Position numbers and translations under genes: made by a program. From Synechocystis sp. PCC 7509 (GTDB taxonomy: Bacteria > Cyanobacteriota > Cyanobacteriia > Cyanobacteriales > Chroococcidiopsidaceae), in NCBI RefSeq assembly GCF_000332075.2, contig NZ_ALVU02000001.1, positions 3,484,324 through 3,548,323 of the forward strand: 64,000 nt of DNA, written 5' to 3'. Below are positions 20,050-29,000 of this stretch, piece by piece. Each line of letters starts with the position of its first letter. The first letter of the stretch is position 1. The notes below the pieces were generated by a model. The model did no database searches, was not told the DNA's origin, and was given only the letters and a program-made list of their open reading frames with translations.

Positions 20050-21543
20050 TTATTTGCGTGGTACAAGCTTGATAATCGTTACTTTATCTGTGACGTTGAG
20101 GCTAATTCTATTATTCTTAATCGAGGTAGCTTTGGTAGACAAATTGCCCGCATCATCAAAAGTATAAATAGTAGCACTACGAATCGGGGTAGATAGATTT
20201 ACTTGGGTTGGAATAGGTGGCGGATTAATTTCTCTAACTGGGGTGGTACTGGTATCTCCATTAGAAATTTCGTGCCAGATTATTAGGTAAAAATTGCCAT
20301 CTCGTTTTTGTAATAAAAGGTCGTGTACGTACTCTGTGCGGTTATAACCTGGGGGTGCTGTACTTGAGAGATTATAATTTAACGTTTTAGGAATTATTTT
20401 CGAGCCTTGTGGATCGTTAAGGAGACTAATTAAACTTTTTAAGGCAGTGTAGGCGGGTTTTGGACTTAAGTTGTGGCGTAATAATCCATAGTTAGCTTCA
20501 GAATTGTCTGGTTGATTCCACTCATCTACAAGTTCATAAGAGCAAGTGCGGGGAACACGTTGACGAAAGTACTCCAAAAACAAACGCGGCATATATTTTC
20601 CATGCACTTTTTCAGAAATACCTCGTTCGCCTTTTGTCGTAAAGTAGCCCGTTTCTGTTGCTGCCATTGGCTTGCCTTTAAAAGGCGGGGCGTAAACATC
20701 AAAAGCATAAGGATTTCTATTAATATTTACTGAGGGAAAGTTGCCATGCCAATAGTATTTTTCAATTGTGTTGTATTTAAACGGATTATTAAAAGGATTG
20801 CCACCATTTGGGTAAGGATGAAAATTTCCCCAATCTACGTACTTACTCAAATCTCCTAAAGGTGATTTGCTGCCGTAATCGTAGGAACGCCCTAAAGATG
20901 GCCCAATGACTTTAATTTGATCTGTAGCGCGATCGCTTTTTAAGGCTTTGTAGGTATCTTTAGTCAAGCTCTCAATATAGCGAACCCAGTATAAAGAAGA
21001 CTTTGGATCGTCACTGAGTTTGGTAGTATCACCTTTATACCAAGACAATCTTTTGTAGTTGAAATCGATTTCATTAGCGATTTCAACCGCATCAATGGCA
21101 TTAGTCCCAACTTTGTTTTTGACAAAATCAGTAATGTTGTAAGCGGGAGGGGTAGCCCAGTAGGATGAATTAGCCGTAACTCCCAAAATTGGATACATAA
21201 CGTAAGTAGTTTTAATACCCAAACGTCCTAGTTCTTTTGTTTTGTCAATTACATCTTTGGTTGCCCCACTATCGCGGATATGACGAATGCCAAGAGCGAC
21301 TAATTTTTGCTTGACAGCATTATAATTTTGACCGTAGGGAGTATCGTAATAAGACCAATGAGTGGTGACACACATACTATCTACAAAACTATAGGCAGGC
21401 TTTGCAGCTTTGGAAGTGGCGGCAAAAGCTGGATTTGGTGTTGTAGAAGGCAAATTAGAACTAATTGTTACTTCTCGATCGAAGCAGCCAAGAGTCGTAA
21501 CAATTAGCGTCAGCAGCAATAGTAATAGTTTTAGAGAGCGCAT
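20050..21543 (-). CDS. Glycoside hydrolase-like lipoprotein (clan GH-A type)
   Basis: A 497-residue protein. I start it at the ATG at 21543 (MRSLKLLLLLLTLIVTTLGC), which gives a standard lipoprotein signal with lipobox TLGC and Cys20; an upstream ATG at 21576 would add 11 residues before the signal. The mature part looks like a TIM-barrel glycosidase: NE157-158 in VEIANEID could be the acid/base and Glu298 in AATETGYF the nucleophile, as in GH5/GH39-like families. The C-terminus is beta-rich. The substrate is unknown; a cell-envelope or exopolysaccharide sugar is likely. Confidence 0.75.
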   Translation of the reverse strand: MRSLKLLLLLLTLIVTTLGCFDREVTISSNLPSTTPNPAFAATSKAAKPAYSFVDSMCVTTHWSYYDTPYGQNYNAVKQKLVALGIRHIRDSGATKDVIDKTKELGRLGIKTTYVMYPILGVTANSSYWATPPAYNITDFVKNKVGTNAIDAVEIANEIDFNYKRLSWYKGDTTKLSDDPKSSLYWVRYIESLTKDTYKALKSDRATDQIKVIGPSLGRSYDYGSKSPLGDLSKYVDWGNFHPYPNGGNPFNNPFKYNTIEKYYWHGNFPSVNINRNPYAFDVYAPPFKGKPMAATETGYFTTKGERGISEKVHGKYMPRLFLEYFRQRVPRTCSYELVDEWNQPDNSEANYGLLRHNLSPKPAYTALKSLISLLNDPQGSKIIPKTLNYNLSSTAPPGYNRTEYVHDLLLQKRDGNFYLIIWHEISNGDTSTTPVREINPPPIPTQVNLSTPIRSATIYTFDDAGNLSTKATSIKNNRISLNVTDKVTIIKLVPRK

Positions 21544-21593
21544 TGTAGTATCAATTAACAAGTTATTAATTAACAATGACCGTCGATGAAAGT

Positions 21594-23087
21594 TTAAGTT
21601 TCGTCTTCTTGGTCAGGCAAATCAAATTCTGCTAGGTGTTGAGGAGGGATAGCGGCAATAATCGCATCTATTACCTTCGCCACCGGGATAATTTCTAAAC
21701 TGCTAATTTCGGGGTAGTTTTGACCTTTGGGAACGATCGCCCGTTTAAAACCAAGTTTTGCCGCCTCTTTCAATCGTAGTTCCATTTGGGAAACTGGGCG
21801 AATTTGTCCGCCTAAACCAACTTCACCCATTAATACTGTATGCGGATCGACAACGCGATCGCGGAAACTTGCCACAACGGCGATCGCTATACCCAAATCT
21901 ACCGCAGGTTCTTCAACATTTAAACCCCCGGCGGACGCAACATAAGTATCTAATTTTGATAGAGGAATGCCTACCCGTTTTTCTAAAACTGCCAAAATCT
22001 GCAATAGTCGATTGTAGTCAACTCCTGTAGTAGAGCGGCGGGGAGAACTGTAGCTAGTAGGGCTTACCAAGGCTTGCAACTCTACAACAATGGGGCGAGT
22101 GCCTTCACAGGCGACGACAAGGGCAGTTCCGGGAGTACTTTGATCGCGAGTGCCTAAAAATAATTCTGAGGGGTTAGCAACTTCTCTTAAGCCTTGCTCA
22201 ACCATTTCAAATACGCCAATTTCGTGAGTTGCGCCAAAGCGATTTTTGACCGATCGCAGCAAGCGGTGAGAAGCAAAGCGATCGCCTTCAAAATATAGTA
22301 CCGTATCAACTAAATGCTCTAATACTTTGGGCCCTGCGATCGCGCCTTCTTTGGTTACGTGACCGACAATTAGTAGTGTAATATCTTCTCGCTTGGCTAC
22401 TTTCATCAACGCCGCCGTACATTCCCGCACCTGCGCCACCGAACCTGGCGCAGAAGTCATAGAGGGTAAGTAAATTGTTTGAATACTATCAATTACCGCC
22501 ACATTTGGTTTGAGGGATTCTAATTCGCGCAAAATTTCTTCTAAATCTGTCTCTGGCAAAACATAAAGATCCGCCCCCTCTCGTTTATTGTTAGTTATTT
22601 CAGCAACTTGACTCTGAGATTGCAATTTGTTAAAAACCCCTAATCTAGAAGCTCGGAGCTTGACTTGTTGCCCAGATTCTTCGCCACAAACGTAGAGAAC
22701 GCGGTAGTTTTCAGCCAAAAGATTAGATACTTGCAATAGTAAAGTAGATTTACCAATTCCCGGATCGCCGCCAATTAGCACCAAAGAGCCTGGTACAATT
22801 CCCCCGCCTAACACTCGATCTAATTCACTGTAGCCAGAAAGCCAGCGCTCCTCGTCACGGGGAGTAATTTGAGCAAAAGTTAAAGCGGCGCGTGCTTTGG
22901 CGGGTTTATTTGATTTACCATTATTGCGCCCGGATTGGACTGCGCCTCGACTAGGAAGCATAGAACTACTTGACTCTATTTGCTCTTCTAAAGAATTGTA
23001 AGTTCCACAGTGGGGACACTTGCCAAACCATTGCGGTGAATCGCCTCCACAATCATTGCAAACGTAGTAAGTTCGAGGTTTTGCCAT
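21594..23087 (-). CDS. radA: DNA repair protein RadA/Sms
   Basis: A 497-residue RecA-like ATPase that aids branch migration in recombination. The N-terminal zinc finger uses Cys10, Cys13, Cys24 and Cys27 (CNDCGG and CPHCGTY); Walker A GDPGIGKST is at about 107-115; the RadA-specific KNRFGATHEIGVFEM follows; the C-terminal third is the Lon-like domain with GGLNVEEPAVDLGIA. It lies upstream of the lipoprotein gene on the same strand and diverges from rpaB. Confidence 0.96.
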   Translation of the reverse strand: MAKPRTYYVCNDCGGDSPQWFGKCPHCGTYNSLEEQIESSSSMLPSRGAVQSGRNNGKSNKPAKARAALTFAQITPRDEERWLSGYSELDRVLGGGIVPGSLVLIGGDPGIGKSTLLLQVSNLLAENYRVLYVCGEESGQQVKLRASRLGVFNKLQSQSQVAEITNNKREGADLYVLPETDLEEILRELESLKPNVAVIDSIQTIYLPSMTSAPGSVAQVRECTAALMKVAKREDITLLIVGHVTKEGAIAGPKVLEHLVDTVLYFEGDRFASHRLLRSVKNRFGATHEIGVFEMVEQGLREVANPSELFLGTRDQSTPGTALVVACEGTRPIVVELQALVSPTSYSSPRRSTTGVDYNRLLQILAVLEKRVGIPLSKLDTYVASAGGLNVEEPAVDLGIAIAVVASFRDRVVDPHTVLMGEVGLGGQIRPVSQMELRLKEAAKLGFKRAIVPKGQNYPEISSLEIIPVAKVIDAIIAAIPPQHLAEFDLPDQEDET

Positions 23088-23286
23088 TGGTGTTTTTGAA
23101 GTTTTACGAAATATTTATATGAAGTAAATCTTAAGAAAGCTGCAAATCCAGTATTAGTAATACTCCCGGCTTCTTAAAACGATTAAATGAAGTGATAATC
23201 TTAATGGAATAGAACAAAAAATTAACGAAGCCCTGCGTGCGCGCTTGCGCTATCGCCAGATTTCACTCGTAGGAGAGTTATTAAAA

Positions 23287-24015
23287 TTGGAAAACCATAA
23301 AGAAAAAATCCTAGTAGTAGATGACGAAGCTAGTATTCGCCGGATTTTAGAAACTCGGTTGTCGATGATTGGCTATGATGTCGTTACCGCCGCCGATGGC
23401 GAAGAAGCTTTAGAGATTTTTCGTAAAGCAGAACCAAATTTAGTAGTTTTAGATGTGATGATGCCTAAGCTTGATGGCTATGGTGTTTGTCAAGAATTGC
23501 GTAAAGAATCAGACGTACCCATTATTATGCTAACAGCCCTAGGAGATGTAGCCGATCGCATCACGGGGTTAGAATTGGGCGCGGATGATTATGTAGTTAA
23601 ACCTTTTTCCCCTAAAGAGCTAGAAGCAAGAATTCGCTCGGTACTGCGGAGAGTTGATAAAACGGGTACATCGGGTATTCCCAGTTCTGGAGTTATCCAT
23701 GTTACCAATTTACGCATTGACACCAATAAGCGGCAAGTTTACAAAGGCGACGAGCGCATCCGGCTTACAGGCATGGAGTTTAGCCTATTAGAGCTACTTG
23801 TTAGCCGCTCTGGGGAAGCTTTTTCGCGCTCGGAGATTTTGCAGGAAGTATGGGGTTATACTCCCGAAAGACACGTTGATACTCGCGTGGTTGACGTGCA
23901 TATTTCCCGGTTACGCGCCAAGTTAGAAGACGATCCTAGCAATCCCGAACTAATCTTGACAGCTAGGGGTACGGGTTATTTGTTTCAACGCATTATTGAG
24001 CCTGGAGAAGAATAA
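23287..24015 (+). CDS. rpaB: Response regulator RpaB (OmpR family)
   Basis: A 242-residue OmpR/PhoB-type regulator nearly identical, as I recall, to cyanobacterial RpaB (Ycf27), which controls photosystem and high-light genes through HLR1 sites. The receiver domain has Asp56 in VVLDVMMPKLDGYG; the winged-helix domain includes RLTGMEFSLLELL and HVDTRVVDVHISRLRAKLE. I chose a TTG start at 23287, giving (M)ENHKEKILVVDDE, because homologues begin exactly there; AGGAG lies at 23271-23275. An earlier TTG at 23245 would add 14 non-conserved residues. Confidence 0.93.
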   Translation: MENHKEKILVVDDEASIRRILETRLSMIGYDVVTAADGEEALEIFRKAEPNLVVLDVMMPKLDGYGVCQELRKESDVPIIMLTALGDVADRITGLELGADDYVVKPFSPKELEARIRSVLRRVDKTGTSGIPSSGVIHVTNLRIDTNKRQVYKGDERIRLTGMEFSLLELLVSRSGEAFSRSEILQEVWGYTPERHVDTRVVDVHISRLRAKLEDDPSNPELILTARGTGYLFQRIIEPGEE

Positions 24016-24025
24016 CTAGCAATTT

Positions 24026-24682
24026 ATGGCGAAACCAGACCAAAACCAAGTTTTGCGCCGTTTGCCAATTGTGGTAGGGGCGATCGCAGGTGTATTGCTA
24101 CTGATTAACCGCCTACTCACCCCAGAGCTTACCAGTTCTCAATCGCGGGCGGATGCTTTGGGAGTTATTTTGAGTGCGGTATTAATTTTGACGGGTTTAT
24201 TGTGGCAGCAAGTGACACCGCGATCGCCTGATGCTGTTAATTTGATTGGCGAACAAGGTTTTGAGCTTGCGCCCGATTTGCCCGAAGAAGTCAAAACCGA
24301 ATTAGCTTGGGCAAGTCACTTATTGCTAACTAACACCGTCACCAAAGCAATAGTAGTTTTTTACCAAAATAAAGTATTGCTGCGGCGGGGAATTTTGGGA
24401 AAACAAACAGAAGTTAAACCCGGTGCGATTTTGCAGCGAGTGCTAGATAAACAAAAAGCTATTTATTTAGTCAATCTGACTATTTATCCCGGAAAAATTG
24501 AGTTTGATTATTTGCCCGAAAATACTCAAGGAGCGATCGCGCAACCCATAGGCGATCGCGGGGTATTAATTCTAGGGGCAGATGCTCCGCGCAGCTATAC
24601 CAAGCAAGATGAGAACTGGATTAGTGGTATTGCCGATAAAATCGCTGTCACTCTTATTAATCATTTACCCGATACAGGTTGA
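24026..24682 (+). CDS. CCB2/CCB4-like cofactor assembly protein (complex C subunit B)
   Basis: A 218-residue membrane protein with two N-terminal helices (about 14-31 and 42-62) and a soluble domain. It matches my memory of the cyanobacterial 'cofactor assembly of complex C subunit B' family, related to plastid CCB2/CCB4, which attach heme c-i to cytochrome b6. The soluble domain has KAIVVFYQNKVLLRRGILG and QPIGDRGVLILGAD. It follows rpaB by 10 bases and precedes DUF456 by 9 bases, so the three genes may be one transcript. Confidence 0.8.
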   Translation: MAKPDQNQVLRRLPIVVGAIAGVLLLINRLLTPELTSSQSRADALGVILSAVLILTGLLWQQVTPRSPDAVNLIGEQGFELAPDLPEEVKTELAWASHLLLTNTVTKAIVVFYQNKVLLRRGILGKQTEVKPGAILQRVLDKQKAIYLVNLTIYPGKIEFDYLPENTQGAIAQPIGDRGVLILGADAPRSYTKQDENWISGIADKIAVTLINHLPDTG

Positions 24683-24691
24683 AATTGTTTT

Positions 24692-25210
24692 ATGTTAGCT
24701 CTCTACTGGTCGCTTGTGGCAGTAATGGTTATAGGAATTATTGGGGCTGTTGTACCTGCAATTCCTGGTACTAGCTTGATATTGGTGGCGATTTTGATTT
24801 GGGGATTTGTACAAGGATCGTGGGCAAGTATCGGTTTACCTTTGGGAGTTGCGATCGCTGTTCTAATTATGGGAATTGGGATTGATTTACTTGCTACTTA
24901 CTGGGGAGCAAAACGCGCTGGCGCGAGTAAATGGGGGCAAATTGGCGCAATTGTCGGTTTAGTAGTCGGTATTCTTGGGTTATTGCCTGCTTTGCCTGTG
25001 GGTGGCCCACTATTAGGTATTTTAATCGGGCCATTACTGGGAGCAATTATCGGTGAATATTTATTTCAGCGCGATTTGAAACTGGCATTAAAAGCGGGAA
25101 TAGGTATTGTTGTCGGTTCTTTGATTGGCAACTTAATTCAGGGAGTGCTGGCGATCGCGGTGGTAGGAGTATTTTTATATACAACTTGGGGACAAGTATT
25201 TGCTGTCTAA
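24692..25210 (+). CDS. DUF456 family membrane protein
   Basis: A 172-residue, very hydrophobic protein with about four to five membrane segments and glycine-rich helices, including AVVPAIPGTSLI near the start and LPVGGPLLGILIGPLLGAIIGEY in the middle. This is the DUF456 pattern; function unknown. It is 9 bases after the CCB-like gene. Confidence 0.85.
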   Translation: MLALYWSLVAVMVIGIIGAVVPAIPGTSLILVAILIWGFVQGSWASIGLPLGVAIAVLIMGIGIDLLATYWGAKRAGASKWGQIGAIVGLVVGILGLLPALPVGGPLLGILIGPLLGAIIGEYLFQRDLKLALKAGIGIVVGSLIGNLIQGVLAIAVVGVFLYTTWGQVFAV

Positions 25211-25218
25211 AATTTTAG

Positions 25219-25380
25219 TTAGTTTGCTATCTCATTCAAGCAGCAGTAGAACTAATCAAACCTTCTATAAATTCAAGTTATCTAGACGAGCAGATCGCTA
25301 AAAAGTTTACGAGAGTGCATGAAGCAGTAGTATTTGCATATTTAGGCAGCATTATAGATGATGATATTGGTGTCAATTAA
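25219..25380 (+). pseudogene. Stop-free frame without start, possible gene remnant
   Basis: Fifty-three codons are open between TAG at 25216 and TAA at 25378, with protein-like composition (AAVELIKPS, LDEQIAKKF, VHEAVVFAYLG). There is no ATG, GTG or good ribosome site at its left end. It may be the tail of a lost small gene, or chance; it also runs antisense to the PIN remnant. I do not recognise the family. Confidence 0.25.
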
Positions 25381-25389
25381 AACTTTCAT
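25342..25389 (-). pseudogene. 5' remnant of a PIN-domain toxin gene
   Basis: The ATG overlaps the stop of the upstream antitoxin-like gene as ATGA, a common toxin-antitoxin layout. The frame reads MKVLIDTNIIIYNAA and then stops. MKVLIDTNIII is the classical first strand of VapC/PIN nucleases with the first catalytic Asp. The rest of the domain, about 120 residues, was not found in any frame towards 25211, so the toxin has been lost by deletion. Confidence 0.65.
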
Positions 25390-25682
25390 TGCAAATATCT
25401 TTCTATCATCCTCTCCTCCAACATGGTTTGAACTTCAGTATCCGTAGGAGCGAGCTTATCTGTTTTCAAAAAACCACGCATTTGTTGAATTAAAGCTTCC
25501 CATTCTGCACAGGAATCTTGAATAGGACTACTAGGATTAGAAGTAAATGGTTGTTTAAGCGGTGTTTGATTCACTGAACTATTTAGCTCATTTTGCAGCG
25601 ATTCAATAATGAGATTTACTAAAGTAAGGCGATCGCTCACAGATAACTTAAAAGCTTGTTCTTTGGTTTCTTGTAGAGACAT
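25386..25682 (-). CDS. Probable orphan antitoxin of a lost PIN toxin
   Basis: A 98-residue protein. The N-terminus, MSLQETKEQAFKLSVSDRL and then a LVNLIIESL helix, resembles the short antitoxins that sit before PIN toxins in cyanobacteria. The middle is a Ser/Pro/Thr-rich linker and the C-terminal 40 residues are helical and charged. The stop TGA overlaps the ATG of the PIN remnant. With no intact toxin it may now be non-functional or act only as a DNA-binding protein. The family name is uncertain. Confidence 0.65.
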   Translation of the reverse strand: MSLQETKEQAFKLSVSDRLTLVNLIIESLQNELNSSVNQTPLKQPFTSNPSSPIQDSCAEWEALIQQMRGFLKTDKLAPTDTEVQTMLEERMIERYLQ

Positions 25683-25779
25683 AGCGTGTTTTTAACTCTA
25701 GTATCTAGCTTATTGCAACTAATTGGGGGATTGATAAGAGCGCGTTTTATACTTTGCTATTGATTAGCGCGATCGCAAT

Positions 25780-26421
25780 TCACCACAATAAAGTTGCTAT
25801 ACCTGCAAGTATAGGACGACGACCTACACAACGATGCCCTAATAGTACATTTTTAACTAACTTATCCGCCGTTGGACAAGTAGATAATTTTGGTGGTTTA
25901 CTGAGTTTTTCTGCTAATTTTCCTTGCAAATCTGAAGGCGCACGGGGCGGAAATACTAAGCTTAGAGAAACATTGTCTTTTAAGGTGCGCGATTGAGATT
26001 CCGCCCAAGTCCATAAAGCGCCCTGAGTCGCGCTAAAATGCCCTAAATTCGGTAAGCCAATTCGCCCATTTTGACCTAAAAATACACCAATTCTGCCTTC
26101 TCCTGCCGCTTGCATTTGTGGTACAACGCTTTCAATTAGATGGATAGGAGATATCACATTTACTTGCATCATTGTCTCTAAGTCATCAAAAACTGCGGCA
26201 CAGTGAAACAATGCTGATGGTGTCTCTAATTCTGGTAGTTGTAAAAGTCGCAAATCGCAATGATGCCATACTAATTCTTTGTTTTGCGATCGCGCCCACA
26301 ATATTAAATCTTCTGGAGGCGATCGCGTTAACGCCACTACGCGCCAATCTAGCCGTAATAAACTCAATACTACATTACGACCCCAAAACCCTGTAGCACC
26401 TGTCACCCAAGCGGTTTTCAT
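25780..26421 (-). CDS. SDR-like protein with altered catalytic motif
   Basis: A 213-residue Rossmann-fold protein with the nucleotide motif TGATGFWG (7-14) and the NVISP segment of short-chain dehydrogenases. Where the family has YxxxK it has FSATQ (Phe129 and Gln133), so both the Tyr and the Lys used in catalysis are replaced. It may bind NAD(P) without normal redox activity, or act as a partner subunit. It is the last gene of the eight-gene minus-strand cluster and overlaps the hydrolase stop by four bases (ATGA). Confidence 0.8.
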   Translation of the reverse strand: MKTAWVTGATGFWGRNVVLSLLRLDWRVVALTRSPPEDLILWARSQNKELVWHHCDLRLLQLPELETPSALFHCAAVFDDLETMMQVNVISPIHLIESVVPQMQAAGEGRIGVFLGQNGRIGLPNLGHFSATQGALWTWAESQSRTLKDNVSLSLVFPPRAPSDLQGKLAEKLSKPPKLSTCPTADKLVKNVLLGHRCVGRRPILAGIATLLW

Positions 26422-27179
26422 GGTAGGAGAAAGTTATTAATTTCTTGGTATACGCGATCGCGTTCTACATCTAATAAAATAATATGGTCTGATTTTTCTA
26501 ACCAGCAAAGTTTTTTCTCTTTAGAGCCGATTTGCTGATAAATTATTTTTGCACCATTAGGATCGACTACTGTATCTTTTAACGACTGGATAATTAATGT
26601 TGGTACTTCAATTTGCGGTAACAAAGGTTTAATTGCGTTAATCAATTCCAATGCGCTTTTAACTGTTGGTAAATTAAAGGTTTTAAAAAATGCCGCTTCT
26701 TCAGCCGCTTTTCGCATAACTTTATCGCTAATTGGCAATCTTAATCGAGGTACATCATTAATTAATCTACCTACCGAAGCTAGATAAGTTTCGGGTTTTA
26801 GTAAGTAATACCATTCGTGCTTGATTGCTAAAAATGGGCTAAGTAAAATCAAATTTTCCACAGGATTTGTAGCAGCTAAATATAACGCTAGTGGGCAACC
26901 TGTAGAAAATCCAACTACTGAAACGTTGGCATATTTTAAACTTAGCTTTTGATAGGTTTCTTCTATGTGTTCGTACCATTCTTTCCACTTAGAAGCTGGC
27001 ATTTTAGGCATAAGTTCCGCATGACCTGGATAATTTATACCTTGAACAGCTAAACCGCGTTTATGCAAGTATTCTCCTAATAGCTGCATCTCATATACAC
27101 CGCCACCTAAGCCATGTAGAAGTAAGCAAGCGCGATCGCCTGTGGATTCTAATAAAAACGGTTGATTGCTTAATTTCAT
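26418..27179 (-). CDS. Alpha/beta hydrolase, lysophospholipase/esterase-like
   Basis: A 253-residue serine hydrolase. HGLGGG near residue 18 forms the oxyanion region, GFSTG holds the nucleophilic Ser, and SLKDTVVDP plus SDHIILLD supply the Asp and His. It resembles monoacylglycerol lipase/carboxylesterase enzymes. In the cluster it may remove an acyl group from, or edit, a lipid intermediate; this is inferred from context. It overlaps the methyltransferase stop and the SDR start by four bases each. Confidence 0.85.
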   Translation of the reverse strand: MKLSNQPFLLESTGDRACLLLHGLGGGVYEMQLLGEYLHKRGLAVQGINYPGHAELMPKMPASKWKEWYEHIEETYQKLSLKYANVSVVGFSTGCPLALYLAATNPVENLILLSPFLAIKHEWYYLLKPETYLASVGRLINDVPRLRLPISDKVMRKAAEEAAFFKTFNLPTVKSALELINAIKPLLPQIEVPTLIIQSLKDTVVDPNGAKIIYQQIGSKEKKLCWLEKSDHIILLDVERDRVYQEINNFLLP

Positions 27180-27931
27180 CTTTTTACCATTGTTCCTACA
27201 GCAAAATAATCGTTACGTTGCAGGGTTTCTAGTTCCCAACCATAGGGTTTTGCCCAATCAATTAATTGTTGTGCTGGACGCAATACTAATTTCCAAGGTT
27301 TTTGATTTAGATCGACTAAAGTTTCTTGCAATAGTTTCAAATCTGGATGATTTTCTTCAATAGTAAAAACCCATCTTGCGCCGGGTTGAGTAATAGCTGA
27401 ACCATTATTTAAAACTTTTTTAATCTGCTCGTCTTCTGTCAAAATGTCAAAGAATCCAGAAGATACTAAAATATCGGCTTTTTGGCTGGCAAAAGCAGAT
27501 AAATTAAAAGCATCGTTATGTTTAAAAATAATATCGCTGCGTCCTTGGTTAGTAGCTTTTGCTTTTCCTTGAGTGACGGCTTCATCGTTGTAATCGCCAG
27601 CAATAATAGTTGCGCGATCGAAGGGTAATAAAAATAAATAAGAACCGACACCCGCCGCTAAATCGAACACTTGAGGATGGTTGTAATTAGAGATTGCATC
27701 ATTAAGTTGAGTTACTAGCATTTGACGGCGCGATCGCACTCCATCCCAAACTTTATTTGATAGATATATCCGGTCAATTAATACCCCTAATGGTGTGATT
27801 CCCTGGGGTTTATTTTCATAGACGTACTCCAACATTACACCAGAATCAAAGCCCGTTCTCCAGCCTAAACTAATGCCTTTGCTGAGTTTACCAACAGTTT
27901 TGAGTAAAAAACGTAAAATTTGATATTTCAT
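27176..27931 (-). CDS. Class I SAM-dependent methyltransferase
   Basis: A 251-residue methyltransferase. SAM motif I is FDLAAGVGSYL and the acidic strand-2 residue is in IIAGDYNDE. I chose the ATG at 27931 (MKYQILRFLLKTVG), 16 bases after the aminotransferase stop; an ATG at 27985 would overlap that gene by 38 bases. Similar methyltransferases occur next to or fused with alpha/beta hydrolases beside CDP-alcohol transferase genes in other bacteria, as I recall. The methyl acceptor is unknown; an amine or lipid head group is possible. Confidence 0.82.
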   Translation of the reverse strand: MKYQILRFLLKTVGKLSKGISLGWRTGFDSGVMLEYVYENKPQGITPLGVLIDRIYLSNKVWDGVRSRRQMLVTQLNDAISNYNHPQVFDLAAGVGSYLFLLPFDRATIIAGDYNDEAVTQGKAKATNQGRSDIIFKHNDAFNLSAFASQKADILVSSGFFDILTEDEQIKKVLNNGSAITQPGARWVFTIEENHPDLKLLQETLVDLNQKPWKLVLRPAQQLIDWAKPYGWELETLQRNDYFAVGTMVKR

Positions 27932-27947
27932 TGCTTTTAGGGGTGAT

Positions 27948-29000
27948 TTAACGGTATTCGAGCTTACATTTCCATAGCCAATCAACGGTTTTGGATAAAC
28001 CTTTCATTGAGTTAAAAATATGCGGCGATAGGCGGACATAATCACCTCTTTGGGCGGTAATAATGCGTTTTTTATAGCCATTTTTAACAATTAATTCTGC
28101 TTGTCCCAATCCTGGATCGAAGCAAAGAAGACCAGACCATCTTTCAGGACAAGATACAACTTTCCAACCCATTTCTAACAAGCGTTCGTGCAGGTAATCA
28201 CGGCGTTGTTTTACACCTTGAGTTATATTTTCCCAACCATAGTTTTGAAAGTATTTTAAATTAGTTTCAAAGCGGGCGATCGCTTGCGGAGAAGACCAGC
28301 TTAATTCCCAACCCCGCGCGGTTTTACTCATTTCTGACTGCACCAAAGGCGGCTGATTTAATCCCAGCCAAGTAGGAAAAGGTGCAGATAATCGGCTTAA
28401 AACTCTGGGACTAATAACTAATAAAGCGAGTCCCAAACCCGAAGCTAACCATTTTTGCGTCCCTGCACACCAAAAATCAATTTCAGGACACCAACTAGGT
28501 TTAACTCCCGCCGATTGAATCGCATCTACACAAGTCCAAATCTCTTTAGCGCTTGCTTGTTTTACTACCTGTTGCCAAGGTTGTTCTATCCCAGTTGTAA
28601 AGTCAACGGTGGAAATGCTAACCATTTTTACAGATTCATCCCAAGGTTGCGCCCAATCTTGCACGGCTTGCGCTTCAACTCCAAAGCGGTCTAAACTCTG
28701 CCAAGGTAAAACATTAGCGGGAAAATCATTAGCTGGATACATCACGGTGTCGCCGTTTTGCCAATTTAGACTGTGGGCGGCGATCGTTAATGCCATGCTA
28801 GTAGAAGGTACAAAGGCAACTTGTTCGCTGTGACACCCTAACCATAAAGCTACACTTTCTCGTAGCTTATCAACTCGTTTAACCCAGTTTGGTAACAGAA
28901 TATTGCCCATAAGTTCGGGGGCGATTAGGCTGTGCAAGTAGCTTTGTAAAGTTAAAGGTGCAAGTCCCGCCCAGTTTAGATAAGTAATTCCGGGAATCAT
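27948..29000 (-). CDS. Class V PLP-dependent aminotransferase
   Basis: A 350-residue PLP enzyme of the aminotransferase class V / cysteine desulfurase-like fold. The PLP lysine is in CAGTQKWLASG and the ring-binding Asp in CVDAIQSAGV. There is no obvious desulfurase active-site Cys loop. It starts MIPGITYLNWAGLAPL, like small class V enzymes acting on free amino compounds. The stop of the CDP-alcohol transferase gene and this start share one base. In this cluster it might make or remove the amino group of a lipid head group (inference). Confidence 0.85.
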   Translation of the reverse strand: MIPGITYLNWAGLAPLTLQSYLHSLIAPELMGNILLPNWVKRVDKLRESVALWLGCHSEQVAFVPSTSMALTIAAHSLNWQNGDTVMYPANDFPANVLPWQSLDRFGVEAQAVQDWAQPWDESVKMVSISTVDFTTGIEQPWQQVVKQASAKEIWTCVDAIQSAGVKPSWCPEIDFWCAGTQKWLASGLGLALLVISPRVLSRLSAPFPTWLGLNQPPLVQSEMSKTARGWELSWSSPQAIARFETNLKYFQNYGWENITQGVKQRRDYLHERLLEMGWKVVSCPERWSGLLCFDPGLGQAELIVKNGYKKRIITAQRGDYVRLSPHIFNSMKGLSKTVDWLWKCKLEYR

